A stretch of DNA of 10,637 nucleotides. Source: Bacteroidales bacterium (lineage in GTDB: Bacteria; Bacteroidota; Bacteroidia; Bacteroidales; Muribaculaceae). Position numbers and translations under genes: made by a program. A model generated the notes under the pieces. The model worked only from the letters and a program-made list of their open reading frames with translations, did not search any database and had not been told where the DNA came from. The stretch's first letter is position 1, and every line of letters starts with the position of its first letter. The stretch spans positions 1 to 10,637 of the forward strand of contig JAHZGZ010000033.1 in assembly GCA_019420545.1 (NCBI GenBank), read 5' to 3'. This document shows, in pieces, positions 1 to 5,783 of the stretch.

Positions 1-675
1 CTTCAGGATCTGGAACGACTCGATGTCGTCGGCGTTGAGGCCTGCGATAGCTGACGATATAAGTGTGGTGGCGTCGCCCGAAGAGAGGTCGTCGGCAGAA
101 ACCTCGACAGCATCCTCAAGCACTACGCCGTCAACAACCCAGAGGGGTTTGGAGGCGCCATAGATAGAGGTGGCGCCGCGCACACGGATTTTGGGCGCTG
201 TACCGAAAGTACCGGACACGTTCTGCACGGATACGCCGGCAGCGCGACCTTCGAGCGAACGGGAGATGTCGCTCACACCCGAGAGGCGTGCGTCCTCGGC
301 GTCGATCTTGGTAGTGGCACCTGTGAATAATCGTTTGTCCATCTTCGACATACCTGTAACAACTACCTCACCAAGCTGCTGCGCATTGCTTTCGAGCTTG
401 ATGTTGAGGGGCGAAGACGATACCTTAACCTCGGCAGGTTTCATGCCCACGTATGTTACCACGAGGGTGGAGCCTGACGACGGTGCGTTCAGCGAGAATT
501 TGCCGTCGAGGTCGGTAGAGGTGGCTATGGCAGGTTTGCCTTTAACCGCTACCGTGGCGCCAATCAGAGGCTCATCATCTTCTGCGGAATAAACAACACC
601 TGTTACACGGACCTGTGCCCACATGCCAATATATGCGCACAGCGTCACCAATAACAGCATAATTCTTTTCTCCAT
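1..675 (-). CDS. SusC/RagA-family TonB-dependent outer membrane receptor, N-terminal part (runs off left edge)
   Basis: Translating the minus strand from the ATG at 675 gives 225 open codons reaching position 1, so the C-terminal plug and whole barrel lie outside the window. Residues 1-21 are a signal peptide (hydrophobic MLLLVTLCAYIG core ending MWAQ). Residues 23-95 are a carboxypeptidase-regulatory-like domain (VTGVVYS, PLIGATVAVKG, TDLDGKFSL, VTYVGM). Then come the TonB-box-like LGEVVVTGMSK (101-111) and the TonB plug, with LEGRAAGVSVQN at 141-152, the IRVRGATSI strand, PLWVVDGV and DIESFQILK. Such receptors import ligands across the outer membrane, powered by TonB and usually with a SusD partner. 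It has no STN domain, so it is probably not a sigma/anti-sigma transducer, unlike the other SusC here. The plug is atypical: the usual GYGTQK after the TonB box is absent, and about 20 extra residues (188-212) separate VVDG from DIES. Ligand unknown; family assignment is secure. Confidence 0.93.
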   Translation of the reverse strand, partial: MEKRIMLLLVTLCAYIGMWAQVRVTGVVYSAEDDEPLIGATVAVKGKPAIATSTDLDGKFSLNAPSSGSTLVVTYVGMKPAEVKVSSSPLNIKLESNAQQLGEVVVTGMSKMDKRLFTGATTKIDAEDARLSGVSDISRSLEGRAAGVSVQNVSGTFGTAPKIRVRGATSIYGASKPLWVVDGVVLEDAVEVSADDLSSGDATTLISSAIAGLNADDIESFQILK

Positions 676-702
676 AGAATTGAATGTAATAATAATCTTT
701 AG

Positions 703-801
703 GTGCGACTCACAATTAACATATAACACATCTCCCGGGCGGTCGCACTAAAAATAACCCGCAGATGTGTGTTGATAGACTTTCTCACGCGCCTCGCACT
801 A
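703..801 (-). promoter_or_regulatory. Structured 5' leader of the left SusC-like gene; possible pseudoknot or alternative-stem switch
   Basis: Between the inferred start site (about 864) and the ATG at 675 lies a leader of roughly 190 nt, long for this group. It contains two perfect complementary pairs: 703-709 with 742-748 (7 bp, GTGCGAC/GTCGCAC) and 726-733 with 763-770 (8 bp, ACACATCT/AGATGTGT). The arms interleave, so both stems together would make an H-type pseudoknot (loops of about 14, 8 and 16 nt); otherwise they are alternatives. An 8-nt direct repeat, TCGCACTA at 743-750 and 794-801, offers a second partner for the arm at 703-708. The last arm ends 27 nt before the start codon. I do not recognise a known riboswitch class. 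Pairing is seen in the sequence; a regulatory role is inference. Confidence 0.4.
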
Positions 802-869
802 TGGCTGGACTCGGCGCCGGATTTTTGTCTTAGGCAATCAGAAATGTGATATTTTACCGATTGGACTTA

Positions 870-900
870 CAAAGGTACAGTGAAGGTTTTATAATTCAAA
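870..900 (-). promoter_or_regulatory. Bacteroidota-type promoter for the left SusC-like gene
   Basis: On the minus strand, TTTG (900-897) is followed by 19 nt and TACCTTTG (877-870). This matches the Bacteroidota housekeeping consensus TTTG-N19-21-TAnnTTTG with no mismatch. Transcription should begin near 863-865, giving a leader of about 190 nt before the ATG at 675. The region upstream of the -33 box holds the octamer repeats at 902-957. Confidence 0.75.
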
Positions 901-901
901 A

Positions 902-957
902 CATTATGCGTTAATTTTAAAGTTAAAAAATCATTATGCCATTTTTGCAGCATAATG
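902..957. repeat. Three copies of the octamer CATTATGC next to a promoter; candidate operator
   Basis: CATTATGC occurs at 902-909 and 932-939 (30-bp start-to-start), and its inverted form GCATAATG at 950-957. The last two form an 8-bp inverted repeat with a 10-nt spacer. The first copy begins one base beyond the -33 TTTG (897-900) of the promoter driving the left SusC-like gene, a position typical of an activator or repressor site. A 7-of-8 match (GATTATGC) lies further out at 1071-1078. Repeats are seen; the binding role is inferred. Confidence 0.45.
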
Positions 958-1203
958 GGTGTCATTTTGTAACCTTTATGGCTTGTATGATGCCGGAATG
1001 GTCGGGATAAAAGTCGTCTAAGTCATAAGTTTCGATGGGTATTTGGCTGATATTCAGATATGTATGTACTGATTATGCTATGTGTGTGAGGTCGTTAATT
1101 TTCGTAACAAAATGTCTTTCTATCGCTATTTCCGAGCTATTTCAACCCCTGATTTACCGATTTTTAGGGCAAAATTTTAAGATGTCGCAACAAATTGACA
1201 CAA
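958..1203. other. Noncoding stretch with no recognised gene
   Basis: AT-rich spacer between the octamer cluster and the terminator of the BI-1 gene. A short open frame at 1035-1271 (plus) runs straight through the terminator hairpin, has an unconvincing composition and resembles no family I know, so I do not call a gene. Apart from the partial octamer at 1071-1078, I see no RNA gene, promoter or repeat here. Confidence 0.5.
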
Positions 1204-1244
1204 AAAAGAGATCCACCGACATGTGGTGTCGGCGGATCTCTTTT
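1204..1244 (-). terminator. Rho-independent terminator after the BI-1 family gene
   Basis: Arms 1204-1221 and 1227-1244 form an 18-bp stem around a 5-nt loop. The one non-Watson-Crick position (1215/1233) is a U-G wobble on minus-strand RNA but an A-C mismatch on plus-strand RNA, so the stem is better on the minus strand. Minus-strand RNA also ends in a U run (complement of the A tract at 1202-1207). It lies 23 nt past the stop codon at 1268. It may also block transcription entering from the left. Confidence 0.88.
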
Positions 1245-1267
1245 AACATTTTATGCCAACCTACGGC

Positions 1268-1972
1268 TTAATCGCGGCTGCTGCCGAAGAAGCGGAGCAG
1301 ATAGAGGAAGAGGTTGATGAAGTCGAGGTAGAGGGTCAGTGCACCTATGGTGGCGAGACGTCCGTCGGCCATGGCTCCCATCTGGGCCCATTCCTTTACT
1401 TTCTGGGTGTCGTAGGCGGTAAGGCCGATGAAGATGAGCACACCTGCGGCGGAGATGATCCAGTCGAGGGTGCTGTTGGCCCAGAAGATGTTGACGAAGA
1501 TGCAGATGATCAGTCCGAAGAGGGCCATATAGAGGAACGATCCGATCTTGGTGAGGTCGTTGGACGTGAAATAGCCGTAGACGCTCATCGCGCCGAACAC
1601 TCCGGCGGTGATAAGGAATGTCTTGAAGATCGAATCGAAGTTGTAGGCGCAGAATATCAGTGAGAACACCACGCCGTTGAGCACCGCGTAGAGATAGAAG
1701 AGCGCTGTGGCTGTGCCGCTTGACATGCGCTTTACGCCGCCGGCGATGGAGTAGACCATCACGAGTTCTACAATGAGCAGACCCCAGTAGACCCAAGTGT
1801 GGGTGGCGAGGAAAAAGGTAAGCCCCGGTATGGCACCGACCATGAAAGATGCTGCTGTGGTTACGAGCAGGGCGAGGAACATCTTGAGATATACGCTGCG
1901 CATCACGTGGGACACGCGCATGTCGAGCGCTTCCTGGCCCCCGCCGAAGTTGTTGTAGTTCTGAGGATACAT
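1268..1972 (-). CDS. Bax inhibitor-1 (BI-1/YccA/YetJ) family inner membrane protein
   Basis: A 234-residue, almost entirely hydrophobic protein with about seven membrane segments (roughly 29-48, 59-80, 87-108, 115-136, 143-165, 170-187, 207-228), the usual size and topology for bacterial BI-1 relatives. Family signatures are GYFTSNDLTKIG (133-144), AYDTQKVKEW (186-195) and ALTLYLDFINLFLYLLR (211-227). In Bacillus YetJ, a di-aspartyl pair forms a pH-sensitive calcium-leak latch; D188 (in YDTQ) and D217 (in YLDF) are the likely equivalents. E. coli YccA is instead known as a modulator of the FtsH protease, so the physiological role here is open. The short glycine-rich N-terminus faces the cytoplasm in the family. 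The gene lies 89 nt downstream of argS on the same strand without a visible terminator between, so read-through is plausible; the hairpin at 1204-1244 ends the unit. Confidence 0.93.
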   Translation of the reverse strand: MYPQNYNNFGGGQEALDMRVSHVMRSVYLKMFLALLVTTAASFMVGAIPGLTFFLATHTWVYWGLLIVELVMVYSIAGGVKRMSSGTATALFYLYAVLNGVVFSLIFCAYNFDSIFKTFLITAGVFGAMSVYGYFTSNDLTKIGSFLYMALFGLIICIFVNIFWANSTLDWIISAAGVLIFIGLTAYDTQKVKEWAQMGAMADGRLATIGALTLYLDFINLFLYLLRFFGSSRD

Positions 1973-2061
1973 AGTTGATAATGGGTTGATTCAGTTTCTA
2001 AATGATAACACTTAGACTGAAAATAATAAGGAGGGATTAATGTTAAATATGCTTAAATGGA

Positions 2062-3846
2062 TTACATGCGTTCGGGTACCTCGATGCCGAGTAGCCACAT
2101 GCCGCGGCGCACGACGTCGGCGGTGAGGGCGCTCAGGGCCAGACGCATGGCGCGCACCGCGGTGTCGGGCTCGTTGAGGATGGTGCAGTCGTGGTAGAAC
2201 TGGTTGTACTCCTTCACCAGATCGTAGACGTAGTTGGCGACGAGGGCGGGCGAATAGCTGCGTCCGGCTTCGGCCACCAGTGCGGGGAAGTCGGCGAGGT
2301 GCTGTATGAGCGAAGTCTCCTTCTCGTTGGGCTCCACGGCGTCGAATCCCTCGATGGCGATACCGGCCTCGGCGGCCTTGCGGAGCACCGAGCGGATACG
2401 GGCGTAGGTGTACTGGATGAATGGGCCGGTGTTGCCGTTGAAGTCGATCGACTCCTTGGGGTTGAAGGTCATGTTCTTGCGCGGGTCGACCTTGAGCAGG
2501 AAATATTTCAGCGCACCCATGCCAACGATGCGTGCAACCTCGTCGGCCTCCTCGGGCGACATGTCGCCGCGGCCGCGCTCGTTGCTTACCTCGCGTGCGC
2601 CCTGTATCATCTCGTCCATGAGGTCGTCGGCGTCGACCACCGTACCCTCGCGGCTCTTCATCTTCCCTTCGGGGAGTTCGACCATACCGTAGGAGAAGTG
2701 CACGAGATCCTTGCCCCATTTGAAGCCGAGGCGGTCGAGCAGCAGCGACAGCACCTGGAAGTGGTAGTTCTGCTCGTTGCCCACCACGTATATCATTTTG
2801 TCGATGGGGTAGTCCTGATAGCGGAGCTTGGCGGTGCCGATATCCTGGGTCATGTAGACCGATGTGCCGTCGGAGCGGAGCAGCAGTTTGTGGTCGAGGC
2901 CCGCGTCGGTAAGGTCGGCCCATACCGAACCGTCTTCCTTGCGGTACATTATCCCCTTCTCGAGGCCTTCGAGCACCTTGTCCTTGCCTTCGAGGTAGGT
3001 CTCGCTCTCGTAGTATATCTTGTCGAAGTCCACGCCAAGGCGCTTGTAGGTCTCGTCGAATCCTGCGTATACCCAGCTGTTCATCGTTGCCCATAGATCG
3101 CGCACCTTAGGATCCTTCTGCTCCCAGCGGCGCAGCATCTCGCGGGCTTCCTGCATCAGCGGAGCGGCATTCTTGGCCTCGTCCTCGCCCATACCTTCGG
3201 CCATGAGCTCCTTCACTTCCTCCTTGTAGTGCTTGTCGAAGAGCACGTAGAAGTCGCCGATAAGATGGTCGCCCTTCTTGCCGGCATTTTCGGGGGTGAT
3301 GCCGTCGCCCCATTTCTGCCAGGCGAGCATCGACTTGCAGATGTGGATGCCGCGGTCGTTGACGATGTTGGTTTTTACCACGCGGTTGCCGCATGCGCCG
3401 AGTATGCGCGACAGGCTGAACCCGAGCAGATTGTTGCGCATGTGGCCCAGATGGAGGGGCTTGTTGGTGTTGGGCGACGAGTACTCGACCATTACCAGCG
3501 GACTGTCGGCACCGGCCTTCTTGAATCCGAAGTCGGCGTCGGCAGCCATATGACGCAGCATTGCGGTGAAGTAGGTAGGCTCGATCACGATGTTGAGGAA
3601 GCCCTTTACCACGTTGTATCCCTTCACGGCGGGTTCGTTGGCGGCGAGCCAGTCGCCGATCTCCTTGCCCACGGCTTCGGGGGCCTTGCGGGCCGCTTTC
3701 ACCCATGGGAACACGACGATGGTGAGGTTCCCCTCAAACTCCTTGCGTGTGGCCTGCGGCACGATGCTCTTGGCGTCGGCCTCGATGCCGTAGAGGGCGG
3801 CGACGGCACGCGCCACCGCTTCCTGTATGATGCTATCTATCGACAT
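2062..3846 (-). CDS. argS: Arginyl-tRNA synthetase (class I)
   Basis: The 594-residue protein attaches arginine to tRNA-Arg in the cytoplasm using ATP, an essential step of translation. Its length is normal for bacterial ArgRS. Visible parts, in order: the ArgRS-specific N-terminal domain (about 5-90, including GYNVVKGFLNI); the Rossmann catalytic core with SSPNTNKPLHLGHMRNN (123-139), whose HLGH at 132-135 is the class I HIGH motif; the conserved TNIVNDRG stretch (159-166); YVVGNEQNYHF (353-363); the KMSKS-equivalent KMKSREGTVV (395-404), an ordinary variant in this enzyme; and the DALR anticodon-binding domain (about 478-594), beginning near QYTYARIRSVLR and ending in PERM. The ATG at 3846 gives the expected N-terminus and sits about 30 nt downstream of a good -7 element. 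The gene looks intact. The BI-1 gene follows 89 nt downstream; I know of no functional link between the two. Confidence 0.98.
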   Translation of the reverse strand: MSIDSIIQEAVARAVAALYGIEADAKSIVPQATRKEFEGNLTIVVFPWVKAARKAPEAVGKEIGDWLAANEPAVKGYNVVKGFLNIVIEPTYFTAMLRHMAADADFGFKKAGADSPLVMVEYSSPNTNKPLHLGHMRNNLLGFSLSRILGACGNRVVKTNIVNDRGIHICKSMLAWQKWGDGITPENAGKKGDHLIGDFYVLFDKHYKEEVKELMAEGMGEDEAKNAAPLMQEAREMLRRWEQKDPKVRDLWATMNSWVYAGFDETYKRLGVDFDKIYYESETYLEGKDKVLEGLEKGIMYRKEDGSVWADLTDAGLDHKLLLRSDGTSVYMTQDIGTAKLRYQDYPIDKMIYVVGNEQNYHFQVLSLLLDRLGFKWGKDLVHFSYGMVELPEGKMKSREGTVVDADDLMDEMIQGAREVSNERGRGDMSPEEADEVARIVGMGALKYFLLKVDPRKNMTFNPKESIDFNGNTGPFIQYTYARIRSVLRKAAEAGIAIEGFDAVEPNEKETSLIQHLADFPALVAEAGRSYSPALVANYVYDLVKEYNQFYHDCTILNEPDTAVRAMRLALSALTADVVRRGMWLLGIEVPERM

Positions 3847-3875
3847 ATGCGTTACTTTTAATTGGTTTTAGGCCG

Positions 3876-3883
3876 CAAAGTTA
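3876..3883 (-). promoter_or_regulatory. Promoter -7 element for argS
   Basis: TAACTTTG on the minus strand (3883-3876) matches TAnnTTTG exactly and would place the start site near 3869, about 23 nt before the ATG. No good TTTG lies 19-21 nt upstream; a TTTG is present only three nt away. The element sits in the 55-nt gap between fecR and argS, so argS is probably transcribed independently of the sigma/anti-sigma pair. Confidence 0.6.
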
Positions 3884-3901
3884 CGCAAATTTTGTAAGAA
3901 A

Positions 3902-4894
3902 TCATTGCCTGCGCGTGAGTTTCACTGTCTCCGTGTCAGCGGTGGCCTTCAGGCTGTAGGCTTTCTCGAGAATTACGAGCGCCTCGTCGAGATTGTTTTT
4001 CGGCAGGGACCCCGTGAATGTCTGCGCGGCTATGTCGGCGGGAGCCTCGAACCGGCGCGGGTAATAAAGCTCCATTCGGCGCAGCACGTCGGCGAGCGAC
4101 ACGTCGTAGAAGTTGAGCATCCGGTCGCCGAGGTCGTTGTTGAAATCGGGCACGCGCCTCACGGTTATCTCGCCTGTGGCGCGGCTTATGGTTGCAAGAC
4201 ACCCGGGCGACAGGCGGCACGTGTAGTCCCCTTTCAGGCTTGACAGCTCGATCGACCCCGACTCAAGGTACACCTTGGCGTTTTCGCTGTCGCGGCGCAC
4301 GTCGACCGAGAAGGTCGTACCCAGCACACGTACGTCGAAGTCTCCCGCATGTACCGTAAACGGGCTCTCCTCATTGCGTGCCACCTCAAACATCCCTTCG
4401 CCCGTCCACTCCACATCGCGCTCGCGGTCGTTGTATGTCGACAGCGAATAACACAGTTCCGACTCCGGGGCCATCCTTACACGCGAACCGTCGGGGAGCA
4501 CGGTGAGCATCTCTTCACCCATCCCCGTGCGTATCACGTGCTCGCTGGCTATGACTTTCTGGTAGCGGTCGAGGCGCGTCACCCGCACACCCAGCACCAC
4601 CGCCACGGCCATCAGTATCGGCAGCATCACCGCGGCTGCTATTCCTGCCCGGAAGTACAGGCGGTAGCGGCGGTTCTTGCGCCGCGCTTCGTCTGTAAGC
4701 CTTTCGCGCAGGGCCTCTGAACTGTCAGGATCGAGATGGCAGGCAGTTTCCTCGCGGTCGAGGCTTGCGCCGAGCAGACGCAGATCTACATCCTCGTCGC
4801 TCATATGGTTTATCTCCTCGCGCAGTTGCTTCAGTTCGTCGGGCCTGAGCCGGTTGGCGTGGAATTTCTTGAACAGGTCATTGTCGGGAGTCAT
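3902..4894 (-). CDS. FecR-family anti-sigma factor, single-pass inner membrane
   Basis: A 330-residue protein with the standard Bacteroidota FecR layout. A charged cytoplasmic N-terminal region (1-77) would hold the sigma factor. One membrane helix follows (about 82-104, AGIAAAVMLPILMAVAVVLG). The periplasmic FecR domain (about 113-217) shows TVLPDGSRVRM, a conserved GEGMFEVARNEESPFTV and VRVLGTTFSVDV. The C-terminal DUF4974-type domain (about 257-328) shows FYDVSLADVLRRMELYY and FTGSLPKNNLDEAL; this fold resembles the STN domain it is thought to engage. It should keep the upstream ECF sigma factor in check until the SusC-like receptor at 5784-9311, which carries an STN domain, signals ligand capture. 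An in-frame TAG four codons before the ATG at 4894 supports the start. It follows the sigma gene by 64 nt, with no promoter seen between, so the two are probably one operon. Partner assignment rests on gene order and family knowledge. Confidence 0.95.
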   Translation of the reverse strand: MTPDNDLFKKFHANRLRPDELKQLREEINHMSDEDVDLRLLGASLDREETACHLDPDSSEALRERLTDEARRKNRRYRLYFRAGIAAAVMLPILMAVAVVLGVRVTRLDRYQKVIASEHVIRTGMGEEMLTVLPDGSRVRMAPESELCYSLSTYNDRERDVEWTGEGMFEVARNEESPFTVHAGDFDVRVLGTTFSVDVRRDSENAKVYLESGSIELSSLKGDYTCRLSPGCLATISRATGEITVRRVPDFNNDLGDRMLNFYDVSLADVLRRMELYYPRRFEAPADIAAQTFTGSLPKNNLDEALVILEKAYSLKATADTETVKLTRRQ

Positions 4895-4936
4895 TCGGAG
4901 TCTCTATATTATATATGTATATACTACTTGATTGGA

Positions 4937-4973
4937 TTATTTCTCGTGCCGTAAAGTGTTATATGTCGTGCCG
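4937..4973. repeat. Imperfect 15-bp direct repeat with a 22-bp period at the sigma/fecR junction
   Basis: TTATTTCTCGTGCCG (4937-4951) and TTATATGTCGTGCCG (4959-4973) agree at 13 of 15 positions and start 22 bp apart, about two helical turns. The second copy contains the sigma stop codon and its last four codons; the first lies in the intergenic gap. It could be a small tandem duplication at the gene end or a binding site. No function is evident. Confidence 0.35.
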
Positions 4974-5543
4974 GGCGCTCCTGTCGCTGTCGATATATGG
5001 CTTGACGCGGGCATACAATTCTTTCAGCGAGAGCGACAGTTGGTTGCGTATGGTCTTTTCCGCTACTCCGAGCCTTTCCGCAATCTCGCCGTTGCTCAGC
5101 CCCTCGAATTTCGACAGGATGATGCGCGTGCGCATCCTCGGCGGCATGCTCCCCAGGATGCGTCGGAAAGTACGGGCGAAGTCCTCGTATTCCATCGGCG
5201 CCTCTTCCGAACTTGCCAGCGAATTCTGCAGTTCAACATAGTCCTCGTATATCGGACTGTTGACCAGCCGCCGGAATGCGTCGATGCGCCGCTTCCGGGC
5301 TATCGAGAAGAGCAGAGGGCCTACTCCTTTTTCCGGCTCGATGCTCCCACGGCTGTCCCATAGCGACATAAACACGTCGTGTACCACTTCTTCCGTCTCC
5401 TGCTTTACACGGATAGCCTCGAAGCTGTAGGCATACAGCCTGTCGACGTACAGACGGTAAATGGCCTCGAAGGCCTTTACCGAGCCTGCGCGGAGCTGTG
5501 CTGCAAGCTGCTGCTCGTTTACGCTGTTGGGTTTGGCTGTCAT
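4959..5543 (-). CDS. ECF-type RNA polymerase sigma factor of a PUL sigma/anti-sigma pair
   Basis: A 194-residue sigma-70 family protein reduced to regions 2 and 4, the normal ECF size. Region 2 covers about 19-92, with FEAIYRLYVDRLYAYSF (25-41), the core-binding EEVVHDVFMSLW (51-62) and LLFSIARKRRIDAFRR (77-92). Region 4 covers about 122-180, with PPRMRTRIILSKFEGLS (134-150) and the helix-turn-helix NGEIAERLGVAEKTIRNQL (151-169), which reads the -35 region. It matches the RpoE-like group common next to fecR in Bacteroidota. It should direct transcription of the divergent susC/susD genes when FecR releases it. An in-frame TAA eight codons upstream and the promoter at 5582-5612 support the ATG at 5543. 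The promoter looks like the housekeeping type, so basal sigma synthesis probably does not need the sigma factor itself. The exact promoter it recognises cannot be read from one locus. Confidence 0.96.
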   Translation of the reverse strand: MTAKPNSVNEQQLAAQLRAGSVKAFEAIYRLYVDRLYAYSFEAIRVKQETEEVVHDVFMSLWDSRGSIEPEKGVGPLLFSIARKRRIDAFRRLVNSPIYEDYVELQNSLASSEEAPMEYEDFARTFRRILGSMPPRMRTRIILSKFEGLSNGEIAERLGVAEKTIRNQLSLSLKELYARVKPYIDSDRSARHDI

Positions 5544-5581
5544 TTTGCACGATAAACAGTTGGTTTATAGAAAGTGGCCGA

Positions 5582-5612
5582 CAAAGATAAGTGTTTAAAT
5601 GTGTCGCGCAAA
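5582..5612 (-). promoter_or_regulatory. Bacteroidota-type promoter for the sigma/anti-sigma operon
   Basis: Minus strand TTTG (5612-5609), 19 nt, then TATCTTTG (5589-5582): an exact match to TTTG-N19-21-TAnnTTTG. The predicted start is near 5575, giving a leader of about 32 nt before the ATG at 5543. A perfect inverted repeat (5635-5652) lies about 22 bp upstream of the -33 box. Confidence 0.8.
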
Positions 5613-5634
5613 GCACTTTTGAAAAAATGTAATG

Positions 5635-5652
5635 ACATGTTTAAAAACATGT
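5635..5652. promoter_or_regulatory. 18-bp dyad, candidate operator in the sigma/susC divergent region
   Basis: ACATGTTT-AA-AAACATGT is an inverted repeat with perfect 8-bp arms and a 2-bp centre. It is too tightly spaced for an RNA hairpin and has the geometry of a site for a dimeric DNA-binding protein. It lies 22 bp upstream of the sigma promoter's -33 box and 131 bp before the susC start. No regulator gene is visible in the window. The sequence is AT-rich, so chance symmetry is possible. Confidence 0.35.
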
Positions 5653-5696
5653 ATTTTTATCGGGACAATCGCTTTTCGATGTCGAATTATCTATTA

Positions 5697-5732
5697 GCGT
5701 CGTGTAATCTGATTATATCTGTGCGCGTCGTG
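5697..5732. repeat. 8-bp direct repeat upstream of susC
   Basis: GCGTCGTG occurs at 5697-5704 and 5725-5732, 28 bp apart start to start, inside an otherwise AT-rich stretch 50-90 bp before the susC ATG. This is where the ECF-dependent susC promoter and any activator site should lie. I could not identify the promoter itself with confidence. Confidence 0.3.
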
Positions 5733-5783
5733 ATTTTTATACCAACCCTGAATTCCCATAGTTTTAACCTTTAATACCTCAAC

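Noticed and set aside
789..817. GCGCC/GGCGC stem in the leader of the left SusC-like gene
   Set aside because: Only 5 bp and adjacent to a GC palindrome; easily chance. Kept out as a separate element.
1035..1271. 78-codon plus-strand open frame in the intergenic region
   Set aside because: It reads through the terminator stem and ends inside the BI-1 gene. It has no family resemblance and no convincing promoter.
1253..1663. Acidic 136-codon plus-strand open frame
   Set aside because: Antisense to the BI-1 gene; its E/D/G-rich content mirrors the hydrophobic codons of the opposite strand.
1973..2061. Possible promoter for the BI-1 gene (minus strand, TTTA then TATTTTCA)
   Set aside because: The spacing is 18 nt and neither box matches the consensus well; read-through from argS is at least as likely.
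2191..3096. 301-codon plus-strand open frame
   Set aside because: Antisense to argS. It is a by-product of codon bias in that gene, with a repetitive V/L/H/E-rich composition and no domain.
5734..5766. Possible housekeeping promoter for susC (TTTT, 20 nt, TAGTTTTA)
   Set aside because: Both boxes lack the final G of the consensus, the DNA is AT-rich, and this gene is expected to use the ECF sigma factor. Too weak to annotate.
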